Part shown: piece by piece, positions 33,573 through 44,241 of the stretch
Layout of the letters: each line of letters opens with the position of its first letter
Numbering within the stretch: position 1 is the first letter of the stretch
Source of the DNA: Catonia carolina
Taxonomy: Eukaryota; Arthropoda; Insecta; Hemiptera; Achilidae
Direction: 5' to 3'
Assembly (NCBI GenBank): GCA_035578175.1
Contig: JAQMRL010000021.1
Location: 2,786,323 to 2,850,322, forward strand
Length of the DNA: 64,000 nucleotides
The notes under the pieces: model-generated
Databases searched by the model: none
What the model was told of the DNA's origin: nothing
What the model saw: the letters and a program-made list of their open reading frames with translations, nothing else
Translations under genes and position numbers: made by a program

Positions 33573-33789
33573 CTTTCTCTTGCCCTATCTATATTAATAT
33601 TATAAAGAAAAAAGCGTGTTTTTTTGTGCAGGTTAATTTTAAAAACTACTGAACAAATTTTCATGAAATTTTAACGCCAAATTTGTATTTGTATTCAGAG
33701 CAACATTTTATTTTTAAATTTTCAAAAATGTTCATAGACTAAAACGTGCTACAACAGTACTGGATCTCCCAGGGCGATTCTGATAGTGT
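33573..33789. repeat. RptA start joined to a dispersed insect-type motif
   Basis: actttctcttgcc is followed by ctatctatattaatattata, a motif that I recall as common at the edges of interspersed repeats in several insect orders, then aaactactgaacaaattttc. Only one copy is present here, so the assignment is from general knowledge. Confidence 0.4.
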
Positions 33790-33800
33790 GATTTTACATT

Positions 33801-34353
33801 GTTGTTGTTTAGGTCAACAGCCGAAAGGCTGGTTTGAACCTGTAGAGGTTTTACTAAGTAAAACGAGGAGTGAGGTGGTTTACCATTGCCTTCCTCACTG
33901 AGTGGAAAAGTACGCTTAACAGCATGCCGGGCCCTCTGAAAAGCACATATTTTCCACTCTGCAAATGACACCTTCACTTCATTCACCACAGGGTCTGGCT
34001 GGACAATGAAATTCATTACTTTCAGAGAAGATAACTCTGATTAGTGTCTTTTACACCTCTACCTCTTCTGTTCTTAAATGATTCAGTCATTTAATTGGCT
34101 GACCATGTGATAAGAAACAGAACTATTTATTTTAGCCCTGCAACTAACAGGTTTTTTTTTTGTGAAACATTATATTTATTTACAATCAGTTATCTAAGTA
34201 ACTATAAGTAAATGATTAGAATTAAGTATGACAAGAGAGAAGGCCACCCAGTGATGGTCCTCCTCAAAAATATTCTAACATTGAAGTTTTGATAACAGTA
34301 CACAAACAGATTGAGTGTAAATAATTTGACACTCCACCTGTCTTTTATGGGCA
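33801..34353 (-). mobile_element. RptB copy with a small insertion
   Basis: Antisense RptB flanked by an exact 11-bp duplication, gattttacatt (33790-33800 and 34354-34364). A 159-bp foreign piece interrupts it at 34151. Confidence 0.85.
34151..34309 (-). mobile_element. Small insertion with T run, possible retrocopy
   Basis: Begins gttttttttttgtgaaacat and ends acacaaacag. aacag occurs on both sides of the insertion point. The T run at one edge would be a poly(A) tail on the minus strand. Its origin is unknown. Confidence 0.4.
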
Positions 34354-34634
34354 GATTTTACATTGTAAATAAAATAATGTTAATATTGTGTAGATGACTG
34401 TCGTGTTTGAGTGTGAATGTTTTAAATAACTGAATGAACATTTTTAATTATCTCCAGTAAAGTTCGATTACATATATTTTGGAATCATGTGCTTATTAGT
34501 TCATATTTATTACTTCTCATTCTGTTTTTTTTTTCCCGTTTTAAACAAAGGCTATAAGGGGTGATGTGGAGGCCATCAAAAAAGAAATTTTGAAATCACC
34601 CGGACACAGCTAACAAAAAAGTTAACTAGAAAAA

Positions 34635-35490
34635 TCTGGTGTGAAACACTCACACAACTTTCTCTTGCCAATGCAAATAATTTACAATATAATTTAACAT
34701 TAGTAATAAAATATTAGAAATAAACAAAAAAACTAACCTCAATAAACATAACCTTATTTTAATCATGAGTGAGACACTCAAAATGAAAATCAACCTCAGT
34801 CTGGCTTAAAAATACGGAAAATCACTATTTCACGCTAAACTAGGCTCTGTAGAGAAAAATACGTTAAATAAAAGTTGTAGATCTTTAAATTTCCTATAAA
34901 TTTGGTTATATACACTTTTGTCGTAAAATGCATACTAAGGCCAAAATCTTAAAAAAATCGATTTTTCACACGTTTTCGTGAGAAAAAAATCAGAAAATCG
35001 CTAATTACTGCTAAACTAAGCGTCATACAAAAAAAGTTTGAAACAGAAGTTGTAGGTTTTTAAATTCTCTACAACTTTTATTATATACGTTTTTGAGCTA
35101 AAATTTATATTAAAGCCGTAATCTTAAAAAAACAACGTTTTTTACGTGAAAACAGCCTCACCGAGAATTTCAGCAAACATGGCGCCTACCCTATCTTATA
35201 GAGAATAAAAAATTGAGTAAAATAGGTGATTTGAAAAAAAATCGTAGACCAGTTTTTGAGAAAATCGCAAAAAACTGAAAAATTATACGTATAAACTACT
35301 ACTTCCGGTTGACCGATTTTGATGAAATGTTCGTGTCGCGTCCGGTAGTAGTATGTAACTTAAGTTTCAAGTTTCAAGTTCGTACGATGTTCCGTTTTTG
35401 AGATATTCTGTTCACACACACACACGCACGCACACACACACACACACACACGCACGCACGCACGCGCACACACACACACGCACGCACGCG

Positions 35491-35555
<65 letters not shown>

Positions 35556-35712
35556 ACACATACATACACACACACAGAGACCAATCGCTAAAAACATGTT
35601 TTTTGGGTTCAGGGGGTCTGAAAACGTATAGATCCGGTGAAAACTCGATTTCGAAAAATCGACATGAAAACAATACTTTCCTTCCTATATATTCATATAG
35701 GCAAGAGAAAGT
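34635..35712 (+). mobile_element. RptA copy, complete, 20-bp duplication
   Basis: Sense RptA from tctggtgtgaaacactcac to ggcaagagaaagt. Both sides carry AAAAAAGTTAACTAGAAAAA (34615-34634 and 35713-35732), identical over 20 bp. The microsatellite at 35412-35579 is a mosaic of CA, CG-rich GCAC/GCGC and TACA units. Confidence 0.92.
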
Positions 35713-35732
35713 AAAAAAGTTAACTAGAAAAA

Positions 35733-36495
35733 ATGTTAAAAATTCGTTTCAAAATTAAGTACATCGTATGTAATTTCAAACTGCGTTCGAGTGCGTGCGC
35801 GTTTCATTATGAGTAGACGTAGTAGTGGAACCAAATAGGGGACGAACACATAGAGAGAGAGAGTGAGCGAGAGAGAGTGATTTAAGGTAATAACTTAGAT
35901 TTCAGTTGAAAGACCCTTCGTCCATGAAAGGTATTGAAACCCGACTGTCAGTATTCAGAAGCTGTTTTACGACCGCATTTAGAATTGTGCACAGTTTAAT
36001 GAACGATCTCGTTTTCCTTCTGCGTTACACAATTCTCTCTCTCTCTTTTCATATCATTCACTCTCTCTCACTCTCTCTCTGTCCAGCTCAACTCTATTCG
36101 TTTTCTTCCAGCTCAACGACCGGTACAAAAAGAAAATGTTTAAGAATGGAAATGTCAATATACCAGAATTTCTTAGAATGTAAAAACATAAAATCGCAAA
36201 ACTGACAGTTCTGATGTCTTTTGACGCTGCAAAATTCTGTTGAATAAAACAAATTCAATGTACTGAAATTTATTATTGTGTCATTCCGTTTTTTTTTTTA
36301 TTCATCTTTATGCTGTGTTACAACAACGGTTTAACAGTTACGTAGTTCAAACGGATTTTAGTAATTGAACATATATTTTGCTTATCATAATTTCTGGATT
36401 TCAATCACGGATATTTATTTTAAAGGGGCTGTTTTTTAATACATTTTCCAGCGCACAGGCTCGTCCTAAGTAGAAATCATGGGAAATATGTTAAA
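35733..36495. other. Unassigned stretch with (GA)n and (CT)n
   Basis: (GA)n at about 35850-35880 and (CT)n at 36029-36082 are complementary and could pair across about 150 bases. The interval can be read as an open frame rich in Leu/Ser, but it has no ATG start and crosses the microsatellite, so I do not call a gene. Confidence 0.5.
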
Positions 36496-36507
36496 AAAAT
36501 GTATTTT

Positions 36508-36902
36508 GTTGTTGTTTAGGTCATCAGCCGAAAAGCTGGTTTGAACCTCTAGAGGCTTTACTAAGTAAAACGAGGAGTGAGGTGGTTTACAATTGCCTTC
36601 CTCACTGAGTGGAAAAGTACGCTTATCAGCATGCCGGGCCCTCTGAAAAGCACAAATTTTCCACTCTGCAAATGACACCTTCACTTCATTCACCACAGGG
36701 TCTGGCTGTATAATGAAATTCATTACTTTCAGAGGAGATAACTCTGATTAGTGTCTTTTACACCTCTACCTCTTCTGTTCTTAAATGATTCAGTAATTTA
36801 ATTGGCTGACCATGCGATAAGAAACAGAACTATTTATTTTAGCCCTGCAACTAACAGATTGGGTGTAAATAATTTGACACTCCACCTGTCTGTTATGGGC
36901 AG
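36508..36902 (-). mobile_element. RptB copy
   Basis: Complete antisense RptB, flanked by the exact 12-bp duplication aaaatgtatttt (36496-36507 and 36903-36914). Confidence 0.9.
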
Positions 36903-36934
36903 AAAATGTATTTTATATTCAATAAATAAGTGAA

Positions 36935-37328
36935 CTGCCCATAACGGACAAGTGGAGAGTCAAATTATTTACACTCACTCTAATCGTTGCAGGGCTAAAA
37001 TAAATAGTTCTGTTTCTTGTCACATGGTCAGCCAATTAAATGACTTAATCATTTAAGAACAGAAGAGGTAGAGGTGTAAAAGACACTAATCGAGTTATCT
37101 CCTCTGAAAGTAATGAATTTCATTATACAGCCAGACCCTGTGGTGAATAAAGTGAAGGTGTCATTTGCAGAGTGGAAAATATGTGCTTTTCAGAGGGCCC
37201 GGCATGCTGATAAGTGTACTTTTCCACTCAGTGAGGAAGGCAATGGTAAACCACCTCACTCCTCGTTTTACTTAGTAAAACCTCTACAGGTTCAAACCAG
37301 CCTTTCGGCTGATGACCTAAACAACAAC
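36935..37328 (+). mobile_element. RptB copy
   Basis: Complete sense RptB only 32 bp from the previous one and in opposite orientation. Flanked by an exact 11-bp duplication, aaataagtgaa (36924-36934 and 37329-37339). The two copies together form a roughly 820-bp inverted arrangement with separate target sites, so they are independent insertions. Confidence 0.9.
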
Positions 37329-37462
37329 AAATAAGTGAATAAATAAAAAACCAAAAACACGAATTTTAAGACAAATAATTGAAAAGTAAAACACACTAAC
37401 AACCCTACCAAGTTGGATAATAGAAATAAAAGAAGATATGCAGAAATTACAATTTTTTTTCG

Positions 37463-37492
37463 TCCTGGAGACTCCAGGAGGAGTCTCCAGGA
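37463..37492. repeat. Perfect 13-bp hairpin
   Basis: tcctggagactcc, then loop agga, then ggagtctccagga. It sits at the outer edge of the segment shared with 29036-29190, where only one arm (ggagtctccaggg) is seen. Confidence 0.85.
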
Positions 37493-37606
37493 CATGTCGT
37501 CAGTTATAACACCTGAAATACATTTAAGAATCACACAATGACTATCAAGAAAGTAATTATTGTACGCTATAAAAAGTTCAACGATCAAGTAATTTTTCTG
37601 ATTTTT

Positions 37607-38543
37607 ACTTTCTCTTGCCTATATGAATATATAGGAAGGAAAGTATTGTTTTCATGTCGATTTTTCGAAATCGAGTTTTCACCGGATCTATACGTTTTCA
37701 GACCCCCTGAACCCAAAAAACATGTTTTTAGCGATTGGTCTGTGTGTGTGTCTGTGTGTGTGTGTGTGTGTGTGAACAGAATATCTCAAGAACGGAACAT
37801 CGTACGAACTTGAAACTTGAAACTTAAGTTACATACCACTACCGAACCCGACACGAACATTTTCATCAAAATCGGTCAACCGGAAGTGGTAGTTTATTCG
37901 TGTAATTTTTCACTTTTTTGCGATTTTCTCAAAAACTGGTCCTACGATTTTTTTTAAAATCGCTTGGTTTACTCAATTTTTTATTCTCTACAAGATAGGG
38001 TAGGCGTCATGTTTGCTGAAATTCTGGGTGAAGCTGTTTTCACGTAAAAACGTTGTTTTTTTAAGATTACAGCTTTAATATGCATTTTAGCGCAAAACTT
38101 TATATAATAAAAGTTGTAGAGAATTAAAAATTCTACAACTTTTATTTCAAACAATTTTTTGTATAACGCTTAGTTTAGCGGTAATTTGCGATTTTCTGTT
38201 TTTTTCTCACGAAAATGTGTGAAAAATTGATTTTTTTAAGATTTCGGCCTTAGTATGCGACAAAAGTGTATATAATTAAATTTATAGAAAATTAAAAGAT
38301 CTACAATTTTTATTTTGAGCATTTTTCTCTACAGAGCCTAGTTTAGAGAGAAAGAGTGATTTTCCGTATTTCTAAGCCAAAATGAGGTTGATTTTCATTT
38401 TGCGTCTTTCACTCATGATTAAAATTAGGTTATTTTTTTTGAGGTTAGTTTTTGTTTATTTCTAATATTTTATTAATAATGTTAGGTTTATTGTTAATTA
38501 TTTTCACTGGCAAGAGAAAGTTGTGTGAGTGTTTCACACCAGA
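37607..38543 (-). mobile_element. RptA copy joined to LINE coding sequence
   Basis: Complete antisense RptA from actttctcttgcctatatga to gtttcacaccaga, with (TG)n at 37739-37774. On its 5' side (higher coordinates) it joins LINE coding sequence at the same base run as the copy at 25035. Confidence 0.9.
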
Positions 38544-38548
38544 TTTTT

Positions 38549-38935
38549 TTTAAAGGAATGCAAATTATCTCAACATTTTAAAAATTGGGGTAATTTATTT
38601 ATGAATTTTCTCCCTGCATAAGTAGGTTTTTGTTCAAACAATTTTGTGGAGTGATTAGCCACATAATAATTATTCCTGTTTCTCGTTTTATGATTGTGAA
38701 CATTGAAATCCTGGATAAAATTATTTGCCTAACATTATATAATCACCTGAAAAATGTAGAGAGAGGGAACTGTAAGCAATTTAAACTCCTTAAATAGTGG
38801 TGTGGATGAGGTTAGCTGGTTAGCTCCCACCAAACACCTAATAGCTTTCTTTTGAATTTTAAAAAACCTATTCATATTACCCATGCTAGAATTACCCCAG
38901 GAAAAAATTCTTAACAATAAAAATAGGTACAAGAT
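38549..38935 (-). pseudogene. jockey/CR1-like LINE RT C-terminus
   Basis: Minus-strand frame reads LLRIFSWGNSSMGNMNRFFK, IQKKAIRCLVGANQLTSSTP, LFKEFKLLTVPSLYIFQVII. Frameshifts and stops then break the rest, which is recognisable by alignment to 24754-25035 (HNHNTRN and KLPQ regions). The LQK-like helix plus LFKEL block and the tail order are typical of these LINEs. It extends about 120 bp further 5' than the plus-strand copy. Confidence 0.7.
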
Positions 38936-38987
38936 TTAAATTTAAAGAGGAAAATGAGGAAAGAGGATTTATTCACATGAAGAAAAA

Positions 38988-39764
38988 TCTGGTGTGAAAC
39001 ACTCACATAACTTTCTCTTGCCAATATAAATAATTAACAATAAACCTAATATTAGTAATAAAACATTAGAAATAAACAAAAAACTAACCTCAATAAACAT
39101 AACCTTATTTTAATCATAAGTGAAAGACGCAAAATGAAAATCGAACTCAGTTTAGCTTAAAAATACGGAAAATTACTCTTTCACGCTAAACTAGGCTCTG
39201 TAGAGAAAAATGTTTCAAACAAAAGTTGCAGATCTTTTAATTTTCTATAAATTCGATTATATACACTTTTAATTTAAAATGCATACTAAGGGCGAAATCT
39301 TAAAAAATCGATTTCTCACACGTTTTCGTGAGCAAAAAAAAAACAGAAAATTGCTAATTACTGCTAAACTAAACGTTATAAAAAAAATGTTTGAAATAAA
39401 AGTTGTAGCATTTAAAATTCTCTACAAATTTTATTATATACATTTTTGCGCTAAATTGCATATTAAAGCCGTAATCTTAAAAAAACTTTGTTTTTACGTG
39501 AAAACAGCCTCACCAAGAATTTCAGCAAACATGACGCCTACCCTATCTTGTAGAAAATAAAAAATTGAGTAAACCAGGCGATTTTTAAAAAAAATCGTAG
39601 GACCAGTTTCTGAGAAAATCGCAAAAAAGTGAAAAATTACACGAATAAACTACTACTTCCGGTTGACCGATTTTGATGAAAATGTTCGTGTCGGGTCCGG
39701 TAGTCGTATGTAACTTAAGTTTCAAGTTTGAAGTTCGTTCGTTGTTCCGTTCTTGAGATATTTT

Positions 39765-39814
<50 letters not shown>

Positions 39815-39945
39815 CAATCGCTAAAAACATGTTTGTGTGGGTTCAGGGGGTCTGAAAACGTGTAGATCCGGTGAAAACTCGATTTCGAAAAATCGACATG
39901 AAAACAATGCTTTCCTTCCTATATATTCATATAGGCAAGAGAAAG
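38988..39945 (+). mobile_element. RptA copy, complete
   Basis: Sense RptA after an A run, from tctggtgtgaaacactcac to ggcaagagaaagt. (CA)n at about 39766-39810. About 50 bp from the LINE/RptA composite and in opposite orientation. Confidence 0.9.
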
Positions 39946-40534
39946 TAAAAATTAGGTAATAAATTATTAAGTTAATGACCTTGGAGTTTTTAATTATTTA
40001 ATTACCGCACATCATATTTTGGCCCATTGTCTTGGTAGAGAACCCATGATTTGTCCTTTCACATTTCGGGGTGTTTTTTCCTTACTCTTTGGCGTAGTTT
40101 AGAAAGTACCTCAAAGTAGTAATATTGATTAATTGTTTGACCTTCAGGAACCCAGTGAAGGTACACAATCCCATGGATATAAAAAAAAAACAATCATCAT
40201 TGCTTTAAATTTTGACTTGTTCATTCGAGATTTTTGACTCTTGGTGAAGTTCGGCTTTTCCAATGCATTGATTGGCGCTTCATTTCCAAATCATAAGTAA
40301 AAAACTGCGTTTCATTACATGTTATTATCTTCTATCTCTTCCCTGAGGTGAAATCTGCATTAAAAGGGACAATATTTGAGTCTGTGGAAGCCGTAAAAGA
40401 GAAAGCAGCACGTGTCCTGAAGGAGCTGACAGAAGATGACTTCCAGAACTGTTTTCAACAATGGAAAATTCGTATGGAGCGTTGTCGGGATAGAGAAGGA
40501 GTGTATATTGAAGGTGACAATAAGTGATTATGTA

Positions 40535-41474
40535 CGAGGTCTGTTCAAAAAATAACCGAACTTTATGAATTACACGCTAATGCAGATATTTAGCGACGTG
40601 CGGTTGGTGGCACACTGTTCTACGTCATTCCTATTGTGAACACATTTTCTTGGATTGTTAATATCTCATTTAATTTTTGTGGTGTTCTGTTTTTAGTACG
40701 ACGTGTTTAAGTGCTAGTGAGTATTTTTGTAATGTGCGAAATTCGGTAGCAAAGGTGCAATGTGAAATTTCGCGTGAAGCAGGGGAAAACTTTCACAGTA
40801 ACATTTCAACTTTTGAAACAAGCTTAAGGAGATGATTCTCTGAGTTGTACGCATTGTTGTAAATAGTTTTCTCAATTTGAAAGTGGTCGCCAGTCAATTG
40901 AAGATGACCCTCGACCTGGAACGCCTCTGACTTCAACTAATGGCAACCTCGTTAGGAAAATCCATAATCTGGTGGGTGTAAATCGCCGATTGACTGTCAG
41001 AGAACTTTCAGAAGAGGTTGGCATCTCAATTGGATCGTACCATGAAATTTTAACTGAAAAATTGAACTTTCATCGAGTTCCAGCAAAGTTTGTTCCCTGT
41101 TTGATGACCGAACAGCAAAAAGAACATCCTGTGGTAGTTTGTCGGCAACTTCTTGAACAAGCCAATGATGATGCAACATTCAGGTAAAGGATCATAACAG
41201 GAGACGAAAACTGGGTTTACGGCTACGGCATTGAGACAAAAGTGCAGTGTTCACAACAGGTTGACAAAAATTTCACATTACAAAAAGCGTCACTAGCACT
41301 TAAACACGTCGTACTAAAAACACAACACAACGAAAAGTAAATGAGATATCAACAATCCAAAAACATATGTTTATTAAAGAAAGACGTAGAGTAGTGTGCT
41401 GCCAACCGCATGTCGCTAAGTATCCCTGTTTGCGCATAATTAAAAAAGTGTGGTTATTTTTTGAACAGACCTCG
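40535..41474 (+). mobile_element. Fold-back DD34D mariner
   Basis: Inserted at TA (40533-40534, 41475-41476) in mariner G. Ends cgaggtctgttcaaaaaata and its complement ending ttttttgaacagacctcg. The inverted homology is not limited to the tips: about 200 bp at the right (from near 41270) are the reverse complement of the left 40535-40735, including the acgacgtgtttaagtgctag block. The element has lost its 3' half and gained an inverted copy of its own 5' leader. Confidence 0.85.
40870..41262 (+). pseudogene. Mariner transposase, N-terminal part
   Basis: Frame reads QFESGRQSIEDDPRPGTPLT, NLVGVNRRLTVRELSEEVG, SIGSYHEILTEKLNFHRVPA and KFVPCLMTEQQKEH, then a stop after DDATFR, and continues RIITGDENWVYGYGIETK, which holds the first catalytic Asp. 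The order (PRPGTP linker, second helix-turn-helix, RVPAKFVP, TGDE) is diagnostic of mariners. Earlier N-terminal codons are frame-shifted. The second and third catalytic Asp are missing. Confidence 0.8.
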
Positions 41475-41479
41475 TATAA

Positions 41480-42435
41480 GAGAGCTACTTTGGAGCACAT
41501 TGTTGAGAAATGGATGTCCCTTGCATTTGATAGACAGTATAAAAACTTTATATGTGAACACAACAATAAAAATAGCAGTGGAGGCCGGAAAATTGACAGA
41601 TGAAATAGCTACAAATAAAGGAGTCAAACAAGGTTGTCCAATTTCACCTGCTTTATTTAATATATATGTCAACGAGCTTATGTCTATGTGGCAGCATGAA
41701 GTAGACAAGGGTATTGCTCTTACCCGCAATACTTTTATGAACTATTTATTATTTGCTGACGACACTGTGATTATACAGGAATCCGAGGACAAGCTGCAAA
41801 TGGCAGTGCATAAGCTCTTCATAATTGGCAAACATTTTAATATGAAAATTTCTGCAGGCAAATCAAAAATTATGGCTTTCCATGGAAAATGGCCTACAAG
41901 GTCTAAAATAATGATTGGAAGCAAGAGTTTGGAGCAAGTAGCTAATTTTAAATACTTGGGATGCGATGTTACGTATGATTATGACCATGATGTGCATCAA
42001 AAAGTAACTAAGTTCAACATGGTATGTGGTGCAATAAGTCGATCTCTCAAGAGTAGAGCCAGGAAAAACACATTGCTAAAGTTTTATAAAGTAATGGCGA
42101 TCCCAACTTTGGCTTATGGAAGTGAGGCATGGGTGCTGACGAGAAAACAGGAATCGAGAATCCAGTCAGCGGAAATGCGATTTCTAAGGCAAGTTAAGGG
42201 CTGCACAAGAGAGGATCGCATTCGTAATGAAGTAATAAGGAATGAATGCGGTGCCCAACCATTGTTGAACACTATAAGGACATACAAAGAAAAGTGGTCA
42301 GAGCATGTGTTAAGAATGTCCCAAGATCGCCTTCCATTAAATGCATTGATCCATAATCCGACAGGTAAAAGATGTATTGGTAGACCGAGGAAGAGATGGA
42401 TGCCGGAACAGGCTAACGCACAGCCTAATCCATGA
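41480..42435 (+). pseudogene. LINE reverse transcriptase, palm to C-terminus
   Basis: An open frame of about 318 codons with no upstream start; reading begins at the truncation point with RELLWSTLLRNGCPLHLIDS. It then shows GVKQGCPISPALFNIYVNEL (RT motif B region), NYLLFADDTVII with the catalytic Asp pair intact, NFKYLGCDVTYDYD, AIPTLAYGSEAWVL and EMRFLRQVKGCTREDRIRN. The order and the YLGC and SEAWV blocks fit an RTE-type LINE. The endonuclease and RT motifs before B are missing, so it is not functional despite the open frame. Confidence 0.85.
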
Positions 42436-42451
42436 AGACAACGACGATGAC
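41480..42451 (+). mobile_element. RTE-like LINE, 5'-truncated, at a mariner tip
   Basis: Flanked by the exact 12-bp duplication gacctcgtataa (41468-41479 and 42452-42463). The duplicated bases are the end of the fold-back mariner and its TA target. The 3' tail is a degenerate (GAC)n, caacgacgatgac. Confidence 0.85.
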
Positions 42452-42731
42452 GACCTCGTATAAAATAAAAATGAAATTTTTTACAATGTCAGTCTTATTA
42501 TTTAATAGCAACACCTCGTAGTACTTTTGTTTCATGTTTGCTGATGTTAGTAGGATGGATAGTAGACTGTCTTCTGCTCAATAGGAGCAATTGCCAACTT
42601 ATAGCGCGTTACCAATAGATACAAAAATCAGTAATGGTTTTTCCGAAGCGTAAAGGTAAGCCATTTTCTCTATAACGAAAGCTAAGTAAGCTTGATCTCT
42701 TAGAATTTCTTTAGAAAAATTGCCACCAGCT

Positions 42732-43128
42732 GTTGTTGTTTAGGTTAACAGCCGAAAGGCTGGTTTGAACCTCTAGAGGTTTTACTAAGTAAAAACGAGG
42801 AGTAAGGTGGTTTACCATTGCCACAACTCACTGAGTTGAAAGAGTATGTTTATCAGCATGCCAGGCCCTCCGAAAAGCACTCACTTTCCACCCTGCAAAT
42901 GACACCTTCACTTCATTTACCACAGGGTCTGGCTGCATAGTAAAATTCATTACTCTTAGAGGAGATAACTCTGACTAGTGTCTTTTGCACCTCTACCTCT
43001 TCTGTTCTTAAATAGTTTAGTCATATAAGTGGCTGACTATGTAATAAGAAACAGAACTATTTTTTTTTAGCCCTGGACCAAACAGATAGAGTGTAATTAA
43101 AATAACACTCCACCTGCCCGTTTTTGGC
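42732..43128 (-). mobile_element. RptB copy, 13-bp duplication
   Basis: Complete antisense RptB flanked by an exact 13-bp duplication, attgccaccagct (42719-42731 and 43129-43141), the longest target duplication for this family in the window. Confidence 0.9.
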
Positions 43129-43199
43129 ATTGCCACCAGCTATGAGACGCATTGTCTCATGAAAGAAATTTTTGTATATTCTTTGTCATTGCTCTACTT

Positions 43200-43431
43200 C
43201 AGCGATTCTCAAACTGTAGGGCGTGACCCCCAAGGGGGGGCGCAAAGGATAAATAGGGGGGCGCAAGAAAGTTAGAAAAATAAAAAACTGTATTAATAAC
43301 ACAAAAAAAATTATAAAAAACTTATTCATTTGCTTTGTTGGTTTTAATTTCTAACTCTTAACATGAGGGGGTGCAAGCCTAGAATAGATCAAGGTGGCGG
43401 GGTCTTGGCCTAAAAAATTTGAAAACTCCTG
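43200..43431. mobile_element. hAT-type MITE
   Basis: 232 bp. The left end cagcgattctcaaactgt and right end tttgaaaactcctg are imperfect inverted repeats of the hAT type. Flanks ctctactt and ttctactt form an 8-bp duplication with one mismatch. The interior has G runs (cccccaaggggggg) and no coding. Confidence 0.75.
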
Positions 43432-43566
43432 TTCTACTTTATTGTAAATTTACCATACATTTTTATATAAATGTTATTCACCAAAAGGTATTTTCAAGTA
43501 CAGTTTTCTAAAAAAACCTACAAAAATTGGCCGTTTAGGTTTAATAAAAGTGGTAATATTTTGGTG

Positions 43567-43653
43567 GAAGCATTGTTGTGTCAGGGTACCGCTAAGTAAT
43601 ACAACTAAGTTCTATTTTGTTACTTAGCGGTACCCGGACACAACGATGCTTTC
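43567..43653. repeat. Long hairpin, possible MITE
   Basis: Arms gaagcattgttgtgtc-gggtaccgctaagtaa (43567-43599) and the reverse complement (43620-43653) enclose a 20-base loop. A third half-copy follows in the arm orientation (gttgtgttcgggtaccacta, 43665-43684). Non-coding. Confidence 0.75.
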
Positions 43654-43689
43654 ATCAAAATTGTTGTGTTCGGGTACCACTAAGTAAAA

Positions 43690-44236
43690 TTAATAATTTA
43701 AATACCATTGCAATAGATAAGGTCCTCAGGGTTGAGAGAAGAATAGTCAGAACTTGCTTGAACAAAAACTATCAAGTAGACGGAGTTTGGAGACTAGCTT
43801 CCAACGAAATGGTCTACAAAAACATAGAACCTATTACAAGTATAATTAAAAAGAAACGAATATCATTCCTGGGACATCTTTTAAGGACACCTGAAAATAG
43901 AACTAGCAGGAAAATAATAGAAAAACTGTGGTATAGTAAAAGTGATATTAAATGGATCACAGAATTAAAAGAAGATATTAGAAGGTTACAAATTACAATA
44001 GAAGATTTAAAACACAAGACAAATGCATTGAAGGTATTGAAGGACGAACGCGTTATACTACAGCCAGGAAGGAACAAGCAACGATTGGGAAGAGTAGTTC
44101 CAGAGGAGGAAAGAAAATTGCGCTCGGAAAGGATGAAAAAATATTGGGCGGAAAAGAAAAGGAAGAAAGAAGGAAAGACTTTAAATATAAAATGACTAAA
44201 GTGGTCCTTTGTAGGCCATAAAATTTTAATAATAAT
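43690..44236 (+). pseudogene. LINE RT C-terminus with (AAT)n tail
   Basis: A frame open to a stop at 44193-44195 reads IAIDKVLRVERRIVRTCLNK, IIKKKRISFLGHLLRTPENR and KWITELKEDIRRLQ, and ends in a Lys/Glu-rich tail. The KKRISFLGHLLR block corresponds to the LEYLGHIMR block of the RTE-like copies, so I call it a C-terminal LINE fragment of a different lineage. It is followed by a short untranslated region and (AAT)n, and abuts a piggyBac-like element. Confidence 0.6.
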
Positions 44237-44241
44237 AATAA

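Larger units (their letters stand above)
40019..42520 (+). mobile_element. Mariner G copy 2, rearranged, with nested insertions
   Basis: 40019-40327 is the D1-to-D2 region of mariner G in antisense. At 40328 it flips to sense for the 3' coding part (EVKSALKGTIFESVEAVKEK), ending GDNK-stop at about 40527. The 3' untranslated end and terminal repeat (ttatttaatagcaacacctc, then gta) reappear at 42464-42520, after a fold-back mariner and an RTE. Same inverted-rearrangement style as copy 1 but with a different breakpoint. Confidence 0.75.

Noticed and set aside
35906..36205. 99-codon open frame
   Set aside because: It begins at TTG rather than ATG, runs through a (CT)n microsatellite and has a low-complexity Leu/Ser composition.
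41461..42435. RT frame as an intact gene
   Set aside because: It begins inside the mariner terminal repeat at a non-ATG codon and lacks the endonuclease and early RT motifs; the 12-bp duplication shows a truncated insertion.
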